Source: Cladopsammia gracilis (Eukaryota; Cnidaria; Anthozoa; Scleractinia; Dendrophylliidae). Taken from it: DNA of 64,000 nt. How positions within the stretch are numbered: position 1 is the stretch's first letter; each line of letters begins with the position of its first letter. Below the pieces are notes generated by a model that made no database searches, was not told the origin of the DNA, and saw only the letters and a list, made by a program, of their open reading frames with translations. This document shows positions 47,972 through 59,608 of the stretch, in pieces. The position numbers were made by a program, and so were the translations under genes. The stretch spans positions 344,501 through 408,500 of the forward strand of contig JAJGOT010000321.1 of assembly GCA_022457155.1 (NCBI GenBank), in the 5' to 3' direction.

Positions 47972-50900
47972 ATGTTCTGCCTTAAAAGTTTGGTTTTGCT
48001 TCTCAGCAACTTGGCCGTTTTAAGTGCAAAGACACCACTAATTATTGGTAAGTTTTGTAGCGATCGCATTTGTTTACAGCTTCATTGTTTTATGCGAGAG
48101 CAATGTTCTTTTTGAAAACCGATCGATCGCAAGAACAGCATGCATATTGAATTTGAAACGTTATCCAGATCAATGCTGTACCAATTCAGAAAGAAATCTT
48201 TTGGAATAGCAATGACTAAGATAAATTTTTACATTGTAACATTGCCATTTTGGTAATGAGCATGAAAATTACAACGTAAGCAAAAAATATAAACAAAACT
48301 ACTTACTCATAATGTTACGCAGTGTGAAACGACATACCGGTAATATAAGCTTATGTAAGAAGCCTATTATGTTATCGTTAATCTTTGATTTTCATCACAT
48401 TTGCTACACAAATTCACTTATTTTCTTGTGTTTTCTGTTCCTTTTTGTACGAAAAGGGAGAAAATCGTAATGTGCAGACATACGTACGTTACATGTTAAT
48501 TAAGGACTTAAGCTTACGTGTAAATATTTATTAAAGAAATAAAAAAACATGTCGAGCGCATAGCACGTGGAGATTTTTAAGAAGTGCAGAAAAGCACTTG
48601 CCTCTCGCACTTGTCGGTTTTAATTTTACATACTGAGTTTGAAGTCAAACAATTGCTTTGTCGTATCACTTGGCAAAGTGATATGTCACTTGACAAAGCA
48701 ATCCACTGGATTTAATAAAGATGCCACGATTTCAAGCTTCTTGTTTACCAAGTTATAACTAGTGTATCCAAAAGATAGTAATTGCTGCGGTAAATTTGTT
48801 GTAACAATGCTGTTTTATCGTCTCGCTGGTATTACAGAATTTTCTTTTTCGTTTTTTGAGGGGAAGCAAAGCAAATGTAACCGGGATTAATCGACGAAAA
48901 TTCCAGCTAATAAGACTAATTTTGGTTTGTAATTCACGCATCAAGTTCCTGCAATGTCTGTAGAATATTGTTGAGTAAAGGACGCGTTCACCACGAGGAA
49001 GGTGTGAAAATTTAGGTTAATTACTGTGTGTTCGCGTCTCCCAAGCTCAGCTCAGGTTTCGTGTCCCCAAGCGCTCAGCTCAGTCTCATCGACCCCTGTC
49101 GGAGTGATTTCAAAATAAATTTGTCTTTTATTCCATACAATCTTCGAAAATCTTTGCCATTCAACGGTCCTATCACCATGCCTCGTAGTCCCCGCTCAAC
49201 TCGTAGTCCTCGTAGCAGTTCCAATTTCGACTGGGACATGTTGGACCAAAATACTGTATTACAAATCTCGCAGCGAACACTGAGCTTGAAGCAGCAAGCG
49301 AGGCTATTATTCGTGGCGCAGTGCATTCTGGCCCAAAATGTGTTTGTGGCGCAGTGAATTCTGGTAAAAAGCGATCAAATCGAAATTTTTCCTAGCTTAT
49401 ATTTTTTTCTCATATATTTCTCTTAAATCCTGATTATGTTGCTGCTCACTCGCTGCGCTCGTTCCGCAGCAATAATGAGCTACACTGTATAATAATGAGG
49501 CACTATAATAAAAGCTATAACTAGTGTATCCAAAAGATAGTAACTGCTGCGGTAAATTTGTTGTAATAATGCTGTTTTATCATCTCGCTGGTATTACAGA
49601 ATTTTCTCTTTTGTTTTTTGAGGGGAAGCAAAGCAAATGTAACCGGGTTGAAATCGACGAAAATTCCAGCTGATAAGACTAATTTTGTTTTGTAATTCAC
49701 GCATCAAGTTCCTGCAATGTCTGTAGAATATTGTTGAGTAAAGGACGCGTTGACCACGAGGAAGGTGCGAAAATTTAGGTTAATTACTGTGTTCGCGTCT
49801 CCCAAGCTCAGCTCAGGTTTCGCGTCCCCAAGCGCTCAGCTCAGCTCAGTCTCATCGACCGCTGTCGGAGTGATTTCAAAGTAAATTTGTCTTTTATTCC
49901 GTACAATCTTCGAAAATCTTTGCCATTCAACGGTCCTATCACCATGCCTCACAGTCCTCGCTCAACTCGTGGTAGTCTTCGACACTTCAGTTCCGATTTC
50001 GACTGGGACGTGTTGGACCAAAATATTACAAATCTCGCAGCCAACTGATTGAAGCAACAAGCGAGGCTATTGTTCGTGGCGCAGTGTATTCTGGCCCAAA
50101 ATGTGTTCGTGGCGCAGTGAATTCTGGTAAAAAGCGATCAAATCGAGATTTTTCCTAGCGTAATATATTTTTTTCTCATATATTTCTCTTAAATCCTGAT
50201 TATGTTGCTGCTCACTCGCTACGCTCGTTCCGCAGCAATGAACTCAGTTTAACCAATCATAGCGCACGAATTTCCTCGAGCATTTTATAATGTATAAGCT
50301 TACATTGTTTGTATGTCATTGAATACTATAAAAATACCCCAAGAGTGGTTCTGAATTTTTTTCACATAATCAGTTTGTTATTATAAGTGTTGACCATGTA
50401 AATGCACATTCAGTAAAGTTGAACTTGAGATAAATGGGTAGTTTCTTGGTGTTGCGGATGGTGTGATCACCAAATGACGTAAAACAAAAGATTCAAAAGA
50501 CACTGAACAATACAAACACCACAACACAAAAGCTAACCATCATTGGCTTCCGCAACACCAAGAAACACCCAATAAATGTAATGGGGCTTAAAAGGTTCAA
50601 CTACCTAACTACCTCTTAGTCTAACTCCTGCTACATGATTACAGGCTGAAGTGTATTGCTCCAACACTCTTGCCACCTATTGGCAAAAAAAAATTGGAAT
50701 AATCTGCCAACTTCCATTCGCTCTATCACAAGCATTTTAGCATTTAAAGTAGCATAAAGCCCCGTCTACACAAGCAATTTTTATGTGGCAATTTTTATTT
50801 GCCCGTGTAGATGATGAAAAATGACCAATTTTTATGTGACAACTGTATTTGTAGAAAAGCTGGCGTGTTAGTTTTTATGTGGCAAATAAAAATTGCCACA

Positions 50901-51606
50901 TACCGATTATTGTCCGTGTGGACAAGACGCCACATAAAATGTGACAATTATATCAACGTCATCTGTAGAACCCAGTCCCTAATATTTGCGCATCCAACAT
51001 GGTGGCTTCCACGAGTACAGCCTGTAGATGGACAGATGCGCTTGTTTCCTTATTACTAGAGGCATTACGAGCTAGGGAAAGTTTGTGGAATAGTCGCAGC
51101 AAGAACTATAAGAACCGTAATACGAAAAAGAAGGAATATGAAGAGATTCTTGCCATACATGTACTAAGAGAAGATTGGCCATCTATTGTTTATTGTTTAT
51201 TCGCCATCTTGCTTTGTACCCTAGCCTTTATTCCATGGGCATCTCCGCTGTGTACAATTATTACTGACGCAAATTAACAACAAATATTTGTCGATCATCT
51301 ACACGGGCAAATAAAAATTTTCACATACAGTTGCCACATAAAAATTGCTCGTGTAGACGGGGCTTTAAAGACGCACCCTTTTAGGCTAGCTTTTAACAAT
51401 TATTTTTTTTTTATGAACTACTTTTTGTTTATTCAACAGTAATTTGTTGATGGTTTTAAAATTTTTTATTTGTTAATTTTTATCTTGTAACTTTTATCCT
51501 GTAAATTTTCATCTTGATACATGTAGATTTTTTAGTTAGTCAAACAAAAATAATGTAATGCGCCTGTGAACATATTCAAATGCAATATAAATTGATTTTA
51601 TTAGTA

Positions 51607-51663
<57 letters not shown>

Positions 51664-54600
51664 GACCACTCACTGTTGTTACCATTATTAATACAAGCCT
51701 TGTATTGTGTTGTTCCAGAAAATATCCATACATCCCCTCCCATGGAAGGTTTTTGGTTTAGAGTTCTCCCAACACCCCTTTGAAAATTCCAGTTTAGCTT
51801 CATACTTTCCCTTGAAAACTTTGGCTTTTGGGACCCCCCTCCCCCTTAGAATTCCATATAAACATCCATGGAGGTATGGATATTTTCTGCAACCACACAC
51901 GTCTGTAGCTTTAAACTCCTTACAAAAGCAGCAGAAACCACATGACTGTGCCATCCCTAAGTGTCATTATTTTTATTTTTATTTTTTTGACTCTAGTTCC
52001 TGGAGATGGCGGAAGTCAGCTTCAGGCTCGCATTCACAAGTCATCATCACCTCACATCTGGTGTGAGAAGACTTCAAGTTCATGGTTTGATTTATGGCTA
52101 AGTGTGGAATCTTTGTTGCCAAAGGTTATTGATTGCTGGGCTGACAACATCAAGTGAGCTTTCAAAACTTGTTTTCTAACCATAATCTTACTAAGTGATC
52201 TGTTTATTGTGAACACAGTTCTAAATATCAACAACAACAACAACAACAATTTATTCAGCAAGAAACAACAACAACAATGTATTCTTAGTATAATAATGAA
52301 AGAGTTGACTGATTTGTTTGGCCTGCAAATAGCTGGAAAGCTAATCGGGGCGGGGCAAAACAAGTACATGAAAAATACAAATATCTACAAAATCAAAAAC
52401 CTTATACTATTGAAAAGCCTTGCAGATTGCACATAATAATGAAAAAAAACACAGAAGTTAAGTGATCTAATTGAATTAAGACAAGGATTCTCTGACTATA
52501 GTAAGTGTATCTATGTACTTATACTTTATTAATAATCATGGAGATTTGAATACAGTCATCCTCCTTTTCTAAAATATTGTGGGAAAGTACTGAATAATTT
52601 AGAAGTGAAACGTTTGGCCGCTGTAAGGAGATTCAAAAGCTGATGTTTGAGTGCTGGCCATTAGTCAGTCATAGTCAATCAAGGAAATGTGGTTTGTGTG
52701 CGGTTTTTTTGTGGAACAGCTTAGCTATGCATTTGTTATTGGAAACATGGCAATGTGAAAAACAATTTATTAATTACAATAAATTAGTTGAATGAAAAGT
52801 GCAGGGGAGGATCCAGAGGAGGGATTGAGGGGGTTGCAACCCCCCCCCCCCCCCCCCCCCCCTTTGAGCAGCATTGCTTTAAGAAAATTGTTTGACTCTT
52901 CTTGTCTCTCCCTTGTGGTTCATAAAAATGATAGAATAAAATTGTTTTATACGTAGTTGTTTCACTTCCACCAATTGACAAGTTTGGAAAAGATAATATC
53001 TCAGAAATGCTGGAAATGGTATTTTATAGGGTAAAATCTTTTCCACAAGGGGCATATGCCCCCAGACCCCCCTAGAAGATCGCACTTACGGCGCTCGCTC
53101 TCTCCACACCCATGGCAAGGAAAGTTATTAACTAAAGGTGTACACCCCCCCCCCCCCCCTTCTTCAGAAATTCCTCAATCTACACCGGAAAGTGTTTGTT
53201 GATTCCTTGGGGAATTAGAGTACAGATTTGAAAGATGTATTTTTGCTGAACATTAGATTTGACAGCTTCCTTAGTCTTATCTCTAGTATAAGGAAAGGCT
53301 AATGACCACATTTTCCAATTTTTGCAAAGCCTGTTTAACCTTTTTAAAGCATAAATATGCAAAGCATTGAAAATGTTCTACCATTTTACTAAAAATCTCA
53401 ACTCAATCACTCAATCAGCTGTAAACATTAATTGAGCCTGCAAAATGTAATGGGAACAGCAATAGCATTGGAGGGAAAGGGGGGTGGATACACAGGCGGG
53501 TGAAAGTTTGGTGTAAGAGCAAAAGACCTACAGTAAGAGAGGGGAGGGTCCGAAAGTTTATTTATTTATTTTATCTTCGCCTAACTTCATGTAGAATTCA
53601 AAAACTTATAATTTATTATGTACATAAAATTATTAGGCCGGGAGACAACTACAGCTGAGCCAATTACAGTGGATCCCTCGTTAATAAAAATTAATAACTA
53701 AAGCTACAAATATATAAACAAGAAAAATCAAAAAGAAAAAACGGAAATACATGTACAAGCAGCAGGATGGCAGGCCTAGGAGAGTCCTCGCTATGTTCCG
53801 CCTGGAACAGATTCTTCTCCAAGTTGTTTTGTATTCACAAGGTGACTCATAAAGGCCTTTAATTTACTACTTTCAATTATTTATATCTTTCAGACTTGCT
53901 TACAATGACTCCTCTAAAAAGATGGGCAATTCACCTGGAGTAGAGGTGCAAGTTCCAGATTTTGGCTTAGCCAAGGCAGTGTCTTATTTGGATCCTTCAT
54001 TGTATCATCCAGGAGAGTATTTTGCCGACATGGTAGATGCCCTTGAAAAGATTGGATTTACAGATGGTGTGTCATTGAGAGCTGCCCCATTTGATTTTAG
54101 ATATGCACCAAGTATGTTTTATTTGTTTCAGAGCAGTTTTCAATTGAGCTCGCTCTGGTTTTGCTTTTACTGTTAATTGTGAGTTTACTGATCAGTGCTG
54201 CCTTGTCAACCAGTCATATACCATAAACCTCTGAAAAATAATCCCTGGGCTTATATTTGCCCAACATCCCTTTTTGTTGGGTTTATTTTTGGGTGGGCTT
54301 ATATTCAGATGGACTTATATTTTGGTGGGCATTTTTTTTGGTTGGAAATATTCGTTAAAAAATCAATGAGGATATTTTCAGGTGGCATTTTTGTACAGTC
54401 TTAAAATTTTGCGAGCCATTTACAAGTGGTCATTGAATTTTCTGAAGATGCAATCAATAACAAATTTTATAAAATCTTTCAACATGGTTACAAAATGACA
54501 AAGTCTTTAATTGGTTTCATCCGAGTGATCATCGTCAGTTGCTTAATCTGAATCATCGTTGCTTTCATCTGTGTAAGTGTCAAAGTGGAATTGTGACTCA

Positions 54601-57600
54601 GCTTCTGGCATAGTGTAATCATTGGTCCCTTCCATGTTAACTTGATCATTCTCAGGTCAATCCTTAAAACACCCTCATGGGCTTGTATTCAGGGGGGCTT
54701 ATTATTAGAAGGAATTTTTTTGTTATAAATAGGGGGGGGGCTTATTTCTTATTTTCGGGTATTTTGGAGAGGTGGGGGGGCTTATTTTCGGAGGTTTACC
54801 TTTATTTTTGTTTACTTTGATACAGATTCTGCACACGAGTACTTTACAAATTTAAAAGCTCTGGTTGAAGACACCTACATCAAGAACAATAAAACGAGAG
54901 TGATTCTATTGTCCCATAGCCTGGGCTGTCCGTACACCCATTTCTTTCTTAGCAAGATGTCCCAGGATTGGAAAGACACCCACATCAAAGTCTGGGTCAC
55001 TGTCGCAGGTGCTTGGGCGGGTTCTGCAAAGCTTATGCGAATATATGCTTCAGGGACAAGCTTGGGTTTGCCAGACATAGTTGTTGAACCGCTGAATCTT
55101 AGGCCAGTTCTAAGGACTTATGAAAGCTCAGCTTTCCTGTTGCCGAGCAAAGATTTCTGGGATCCTGAAGAGGTAGAGTTGGTTTTGTTGTCTTAAAGTA
55201 GCCATGATCTATCTTCTAACCCTTTAACCCCCAGAGTCAATTGTGGGGAAATGTTAAAGTAATACTTGTAATTTTAACTGTTGTCTGTGGATGAAATCCT
55301 ATGGTGTGACCATTCAAATGAAACCACTTCAGCAGTTCTTTTGCATGGTACCATTTGTTTTTCAATATATTACAAGTCCGCCATATTGACTTTCATTTTC
55401 TTAATTTCTTGAAGAAGGCCAGTTAAACTGGCCGAAACGTCGATTTGAAATCGCTTTTAACCTCAGAAGAATCCTGAAAAACAACTTGGGATTTTATGTT
55501 TGGCATTCTTGAACCCTTTCACTCCCAAGAGTGCCAAACATCAAAATTCAAGAAAATTACCAAATTTCATTTTGTGAAATAATGAAAAACAAATGGTACC
55601 ATGCAAAAGTGCTGTCAAAGAGGTTTCATTTGAATGGTCACATCATAGGATTTCGTCCACAGACTCAAACATTAGAACAAATGGTACCATGCAAAAGTAC
55701 TGCTGAAGAGGTTTCATTTGAATGGTCACACCATAGGATTTCGTCCACAGACTCAAACGTTAGAACAAATGGTACCATGCAAAAGTACTGCTGAAGAGGT
55801 TTCATTTGAATGGTCACACCATAGGATTTCATCAACAGACTCAAAAGTTAGAACAAATGGTACCATGCAAAAGTACTGCTGAAGAGGTTTCATTTGAATG
55901 GTCACACCATAGGATTTCGTCCACAGACTCAAAAGTTAGAACAAATGGTACCATGCAAAAGTACTGCTGAAGAGGTTTCATTTGAATGGTCACACCATAG
56001 GATTTCATCAACAGACTCAAAAGTTAGAACAAATGGTACCATGCAAAAGTACTGCTGAAGAGGTTTCATTTGAATGGTCACACCATAGGATTTCATCAAC
56101 AGACTCAAAAGTTAGAACAAATGGTACCATGCAAAAGTACTGCTGAAGAGGTTTCATTTGAATGGTCACACCATAGGATTTCGTCCACAGACTCAAAAGT
56201 TTGAACTACATGACATGTCTCCATAATTGACTCTGGGAGTGATAGGGTTAAAAAAAGTCAATTAGTTAAATTACATTGAGTTAGACTGGAACCGTATTAA
56301 TACGACTACCAGGGGACCATTTAACAAATAAACATAAGTTGTTATGCAACTAATGTAACAAGTGTAGACAAAATTCTTTAGTAACAATGAAATGAACAAA
56401 TTTCCCAGTTTAAGTATACCAGTTTGTGCTACAGAGTTATGTAAAACTTTCAGCATTATTCAGGTGTATCAATGGCAATGATGCCCTATTTGAGCAGTTT
56501 AAAATTTAGTGTCAAAAGTAATTTTGCAATTGCTTCAGTTTTGCATTTCTACGCTTTTGTGATTGGCTAAAAATTCTTGCACCACTTTATGAACCAATCA
56601 GAAATAAAACCACACAGTTGCTATGTGTATCCTTCAAACTCTGATTGCTTCGTGTATAATTTATGGCTTGTCTGCCTCTGTTGTGATTAGCCAGTGAGAG
56701 TAATTGCTTTCAATATTGGTTTTGGTTTTACAACACTCATTAGTGATAGAGCAGTTTTCAATTGAGTGTCGTAAAACCAAAACCAAAGTAATTACTCTGA
56801 CCAATCACAGAACTCGCAGACAATCTGATGAACCAATCAGAACTCGAAGCAAATACGTGTAGCTGGCGCCAAGCGCGGGAAAACGCGTGTGAGCAAGTCA
56901 CGATTGGTTTTGGTTTTACTTCTTATTGGTTAATAAAGTGGCGCGAGATTTTTTAGCCAATCACAAAGCGTAGCAATGCAAAACCAAAGCAATTTTGGTT
57001 TTGGTTTTACAACACTCATTCGTGATAACCGCTCTAAATGTTAAGTTTAGTCAGAAACCCCTAAGTGGGTTGAAACGTGCAACTGTCTCTTGAACGCTTC
57101 AAAACAAGCTTCTGATTATTCAAATGCTAAGGAGTTGTTACAGCCATATTTGGAAAATCAAGATAAAAATATTAACCAATCAATTCACTTGAACAACTTG
57201 CTTCCAATCTCGAGGGACGGAGAGGTTTCCAAATATGGTACTAAGCAGAAAATGAATATTCGGAAGTTGTGAATGCGCGTTACACGTTTCAACCCACTTA
57301 TGGGTTTCTGGTTTAGTACAACATGGTTACAACACGAGTTTTGTATGTTTCTTGTTTTGTTCAGGTTATTATCCAAACAGCCAAACAGAACTACTCGCTG
57401 AGTAACCTAAAGCAGTTCTTTCTAGATATCGGATACCCTGACGCCATTAACATTACTGGACAGGTCCCACCGGTCTGGATTAATGATCCACCCAATGTTA
57501 CCTTGCATTGTCTCTACGGCACTGGTCTAGATACCCCCGAAAAGTTCCTTTATGGGAACGACGAGTTTCCTGACACATTTCCCAAGACCATATTTGGAGA

Positions 57601-57769
57601 TGGCGACGGGACAGTCAACATCCGCAGCCTGCAGGCTTGTCACAGCTTTGTGGGTAAACAAAAACAAGAGGTGGTAATCAAGTCGTTTTCCAAGGCGGAG
57701 CATATGGGGATAATTGGAGATTCCAGGGTGATTGAATATGTAAAGAATCTAATCACTTCAATGGACTGA
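47972..57769 (+). CDS. PLA2G15: Group XV (lysosomal) phospholipase A2 / LCAT-like, complete
   Basis: Five exons join in frame: 47972-48047, 51997-52153, 53894-54111, 54826-55172 and 57365-57769, 1203 nt in all, giving 400 residues (human PLA2G15 has 412). Exon 1 encodes a signal peptide (MFCLKSLVLLLSNLAVLSA) and the start of the first beta strand. VPGDGGSQL at 26-34 is the family's N-terminal motif, and FDLWLSVESLLPKVIDCW at about 59-72 matches the family. The nucleophile elbow SHSLG puts the serine at 182. GDGDGTV (344-350) supplies the aspartate, probably D347, and AEHMG the histidine, H379. NITG and NVTL are potential N-glycosylation sites. The enzyme is expected to hydrolyse and transacylate phospholipids in the secretory pathway or lysosome. 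LCAT is the alternative name, but length and motifs fit PLA2G15 better. Confidence 0.95.
48753..50237. repeat. Tandem duplication, ~760-bp period, in PLA2G15 intron 1
   Basis: Copy 1 (48753-49471) and copy 2 (49514-50237) share aactagtgtatccaaaagat at the start and gctgctcactcgct.cgctcg at the end, with scattered substitutions and small indels. Copy 1 has a 109-codon open frame (49028-49357) that copy 2 breaks by indels, so it is unlikely to be a constrained protein. Confidence 0.9.
50440..50572. repeat. Foldback in PLA2G15 intron 1
   Basis: The left arm gggtagtttcttggtgttgc gga pairs with tccgcaacaccaagaaacacc on the right; aaaatga-type internal pairing is weak. About 130 bp. Confidence 0.7.
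50757..51365. mobile_element. TIR element with 'aagccccgtctacacaagca' ends (609 bp)
   Basis: The left end aagccccgtctacacaagca continues atttttatgtggcaa; the right end is its reverse complement with one or two changes (ttgccacataaaaattgctc then gtgtagacggggctt). TA flanks both sides (50755-50756 and 51366-51367). The centre encodes a MADF-like segment (separate entry). It is probably a non-autonomous DNA transposon. TA would fit Tc1/mariner, while a Myb/MADF ORF fits PIF/Harbinger. Confidence 0.85.
50999..51277 (+). CDS. MADF-like (Myb/SANT-like) ORF inside the TIR element
   Basis: A 92-codon ORF. Residues 11-60 read like a MADF domain: RWTDALVSLLLEALRARES, then LWNSRSKNYKNRNTKKKEY and EEILAIHVLREDW, with the spaced Trp and Tyr and the basic YKNR block typical of the family. 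MADF proteins bind DNA and accompany transposases in PIF/Harbinger elements. The C-terminal 30 residues are hydrophobic and not MADF-like; the real protein may splice out before then, or the ORF may be a decayed first exon. No transposase is nearby. Confidence 0.6.
   Translation: MVASTSTACRWTDALVSLLLEALRARESLWNSRSKNYKNRNTKKKEYEEILAIHVLREDWPSIVYCLFAILLCTLAFIPWASPLCTIITDAN
51608..51664. repeat. Microsatellite (ATT)n
   Basis: About 18 ATT units in PLA2G15 intron 1; open frames here are poly-Ile artefacts. Confidence 0.97.
51709..51905. mobile_element. Short TIR element 'cagaaaatatccatac'
   Basis: The left end cagaaaatatccatac is mirrored by gtatggatattttctg on the right. The left end also occurs at about 2296 next to similar gtttttggttt wording, so this is a dispersed family. 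It ends about 90 bp before PLA2G15 exon 2. Confidence 0.75.
54217..54802. mobile_element. TIR-like element, PLA2G15 intron 3
   Basis: Ends read ataaacctctgaaaaataat and the complementary cttattttcggaggttta. Several 'gggcttat' words repeat near both ends. About 590 bp; no ORF of note. It ends just before exon 4. Confidence 0.7.
55588..56205. repeat. Tandem array, 88-bp unit, 7 copies, PLA2G15 intron 4
   Basis: Units begin aacaaatggtaccatgcaaa at 55588, 55676, 55764, 55852, 55940, 56028 and 56116, with identical spacing of 88 bp. They alternate between ttcgtccacagactc and ttcatcaacagactc variants. The array ends in tctccataattgactctggg. Open frames crossing it are by-products, since 88 is not a multiple of three. 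Confidence 0.97.
56500..57035. repeat. Head-to-head pair of CCAAT-rich repeats, PLA2G15 intron 4
   Basis: The same arrangement as at 23777-24335. Copy 1 (about 56500-56740) is more diverged; copy 2 (56752-57035) is in inverted orientation and close to the 24.1-kb copy (cgggaaaacgcgtgtgagca, caatcacaaagcgtagcaat). Confidence 0.85.
57052..57312. repeat. Foldback just before PLA2G15 exon 5
   Basis: The left end cagaaacccctaagtgggtt gaaacgtg pairs with cgtttcaacccacttatggg tttctg at the right; inside, catatttggaaa-type motifs also pair. It ends about 50 bp before exon 5. Confidence 0.8.
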
Positions 57770-58025
57770 AGATATCGTACTGATGTTGGTGGTTTTTAAC
57801 AGGTTAAAAGTATCTATACGGGTTACCAGGATAAAAGTAGAAGGTTTGTACTAAGGAATATCCAGGGGTGTTGCTAAGAAAAAACTGAGCAGGCTTATTA
57901 ACAAGCTCAGCCGGTTTTTCTGGCTTGGGCACCTTCAAAATCACCCCAAGTCTCTGTTTTCTAGTGAAATTTCAGCCGATGATAAGTTCTCTTTCAGCTG
58001 GTGAAATTAGCCGGTAGCCGGCTCT

Positions 58026-58150
58026 TAGGCCCAGTTCAAACGTCGAACTTCACATGTGCCGAACCCAATGCAAATGAGCAAAATCTATTGTTCTTGCTAA
58101 TTTGCATTAGGTTCGGCACATGTGAAGTTCGACGTTTGAACTGGGCCTTA
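58026..58150. repeat. Near-perfect palindrome (125 bp)
   Basis: Arms of about 54 bp, taaggcccagttcaaacgtc outermost and cacatgtgccgaacc.aatgc inside, pair with at most a couple of mismatches around a loop of about 15 bp. It lies 260 bp downstream of the PLA2G15 stop codon, possibly in its 3' UTR. Confidence 0.93.
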
Positions 58151-58198
58151 GATACATCCCTGAGTATCAGAGATTAATCCATCGCATGTTATCATGCA

Positions 58199-58915
58199 GG
58201 CCCCGGTTCCTGAAAAGCCGATTAACGCTAACCTACGACTAAATCAGCCTAATTGAGGAATAAAATTTATCCTTCGATTAGATTCTGTTCAAGGGTCAAA
58301 ATAAGGGTTAAATTTAATCCACCTCGCGAGGTTGATTAACTCACTAATCGGCGAAAAAAAATGGAGAAACAAAATGGGGAAATAAACTGTTCGTTAAGTT
58401 GGTCAGTTCAGGAAATATAGAAAGAAACTTGTACTAGAAATAGTTCCTCTTGGAGACTTAAAGAGCCTATAACCCTTAAATACATATTTTCAGAATAAAC
58501 TCTCTGCGCATTGAATAGTTAAATAGTGAAATATTTTTTTGTTTTGAACGTCGCGTTGTTGAGTTATAGAGATTTGAATTTACAAAATGCTAATTAGATG
58601 ACAACACTTCAAACCTTTTTGCAATCTTAACAGTGTCCAGTGTGTCCGTAATCGATTTGTGACAATGCATAATTAGGCAGTTGCTCAGACGATCCTGCTT
58701 CATGGTGGTTCTTAGGTAGTTCTTGAGTCGTCGGAGGGCAGAAAATCCTGATGAAACGATTTGTGAAAAGATCATGAGACTGAATATTTTGCCAAACCAA
58801 TTTTATGCTGCGCTAACGATATTTCCCTCGATTAGTTATCCTAGGAATAAGAAATTTAATCGTGGATTTACCGCTTATCCACAATAGTTAAATCGGCTTT
58901 CCAGGAACCGGGGCC
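58199..58915. mobile_element. MITE with 'ggccccggttcctg' ends (~717 bp)
   Basis: The left end ggccccggttcctgaaaagc cgatta is mirrored by taaatcggctttccaggaac cggggcc. Several gattaa/ttaatc words repeat at both ends. No transposase. An AATAAA at about 58258 falls inside. Confidence 0.88.
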
Positions 58916-59446
58916 AGAGTTTTAGCAAGTTTTCCAAGTGTTTGATATAGAACTGATCATCAAATGCAGAGAAAGCGAAGGAATAAAATCGCCAGATCTA
59001 TTGTAATTAAGAACGGCTTTTCCAAACCATTGTCACGCTTACATTTTCTTTTCCTTATACTGTCATGCATGTCCAGAAATGCAGGCATTTGCACATATGA
59101 CAGAAATCCTTGGGTTTCGTTGTTTTGTATAATAACTACATGATTGTATAACATTACAAATATCTATTATCTTAAATATCAATTTTCCTTGCATAACTAA
59201 GCTTCAAATATCAATTTCCTTACAGTACTACTAGGTTTGTTACCATTAACGAGGCCATTATTTGCTTTATCCTTGGGTTTGCCCGTATTTCCGGCTATTT
59301 ATAAAAGTGTTGTAACTAAGAATTTAACCTTGTAAACAAAATTTTAACATAATATGGCTGTACATTATTATTTTATTGCGGACTGCTCAGGCAGTACAAT
59401 TTTATCGGTATTATTTACTGCATTGCAACGATAACGTTCCACAAGG

Positions 59447-59608
59447 TAATTCTTGGTTTGCAACCATTCCCAAAGGAATTAACGAACAAAAGGCATGGCG
59501 GCCATGTTGGATGATACAACAATAGAAGCTAATAAGAAATCTTTTGTTGACTGTCATCCAACATGGCCGCCATGACGTTCCTTTGGGAATGGTTGCAACC
59601 AAGAATTA
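59447..59608. repeat. Foldback element
   Basis: The arm attcttggtttgcaaccatt cccaaagga pairs with tcctttgggaatggttgcaa ccaagaat; ggcatggcggccatgttgga also pairs across. Arms are about 65 bp. The rest of 58916-60600 shows no gene I can support. Confidence 0.88.

Noticed and set aside
51580..51803. Poly-isoleucine ORFs on both strands
   Set aside because: They come from the (ATT)n microsatellite.
55531..55794. 87-codon ORF in PLA2G15 intron 4
   Set aside because: It reads through the 88-bp repeat, whose period is not a multiple of three.
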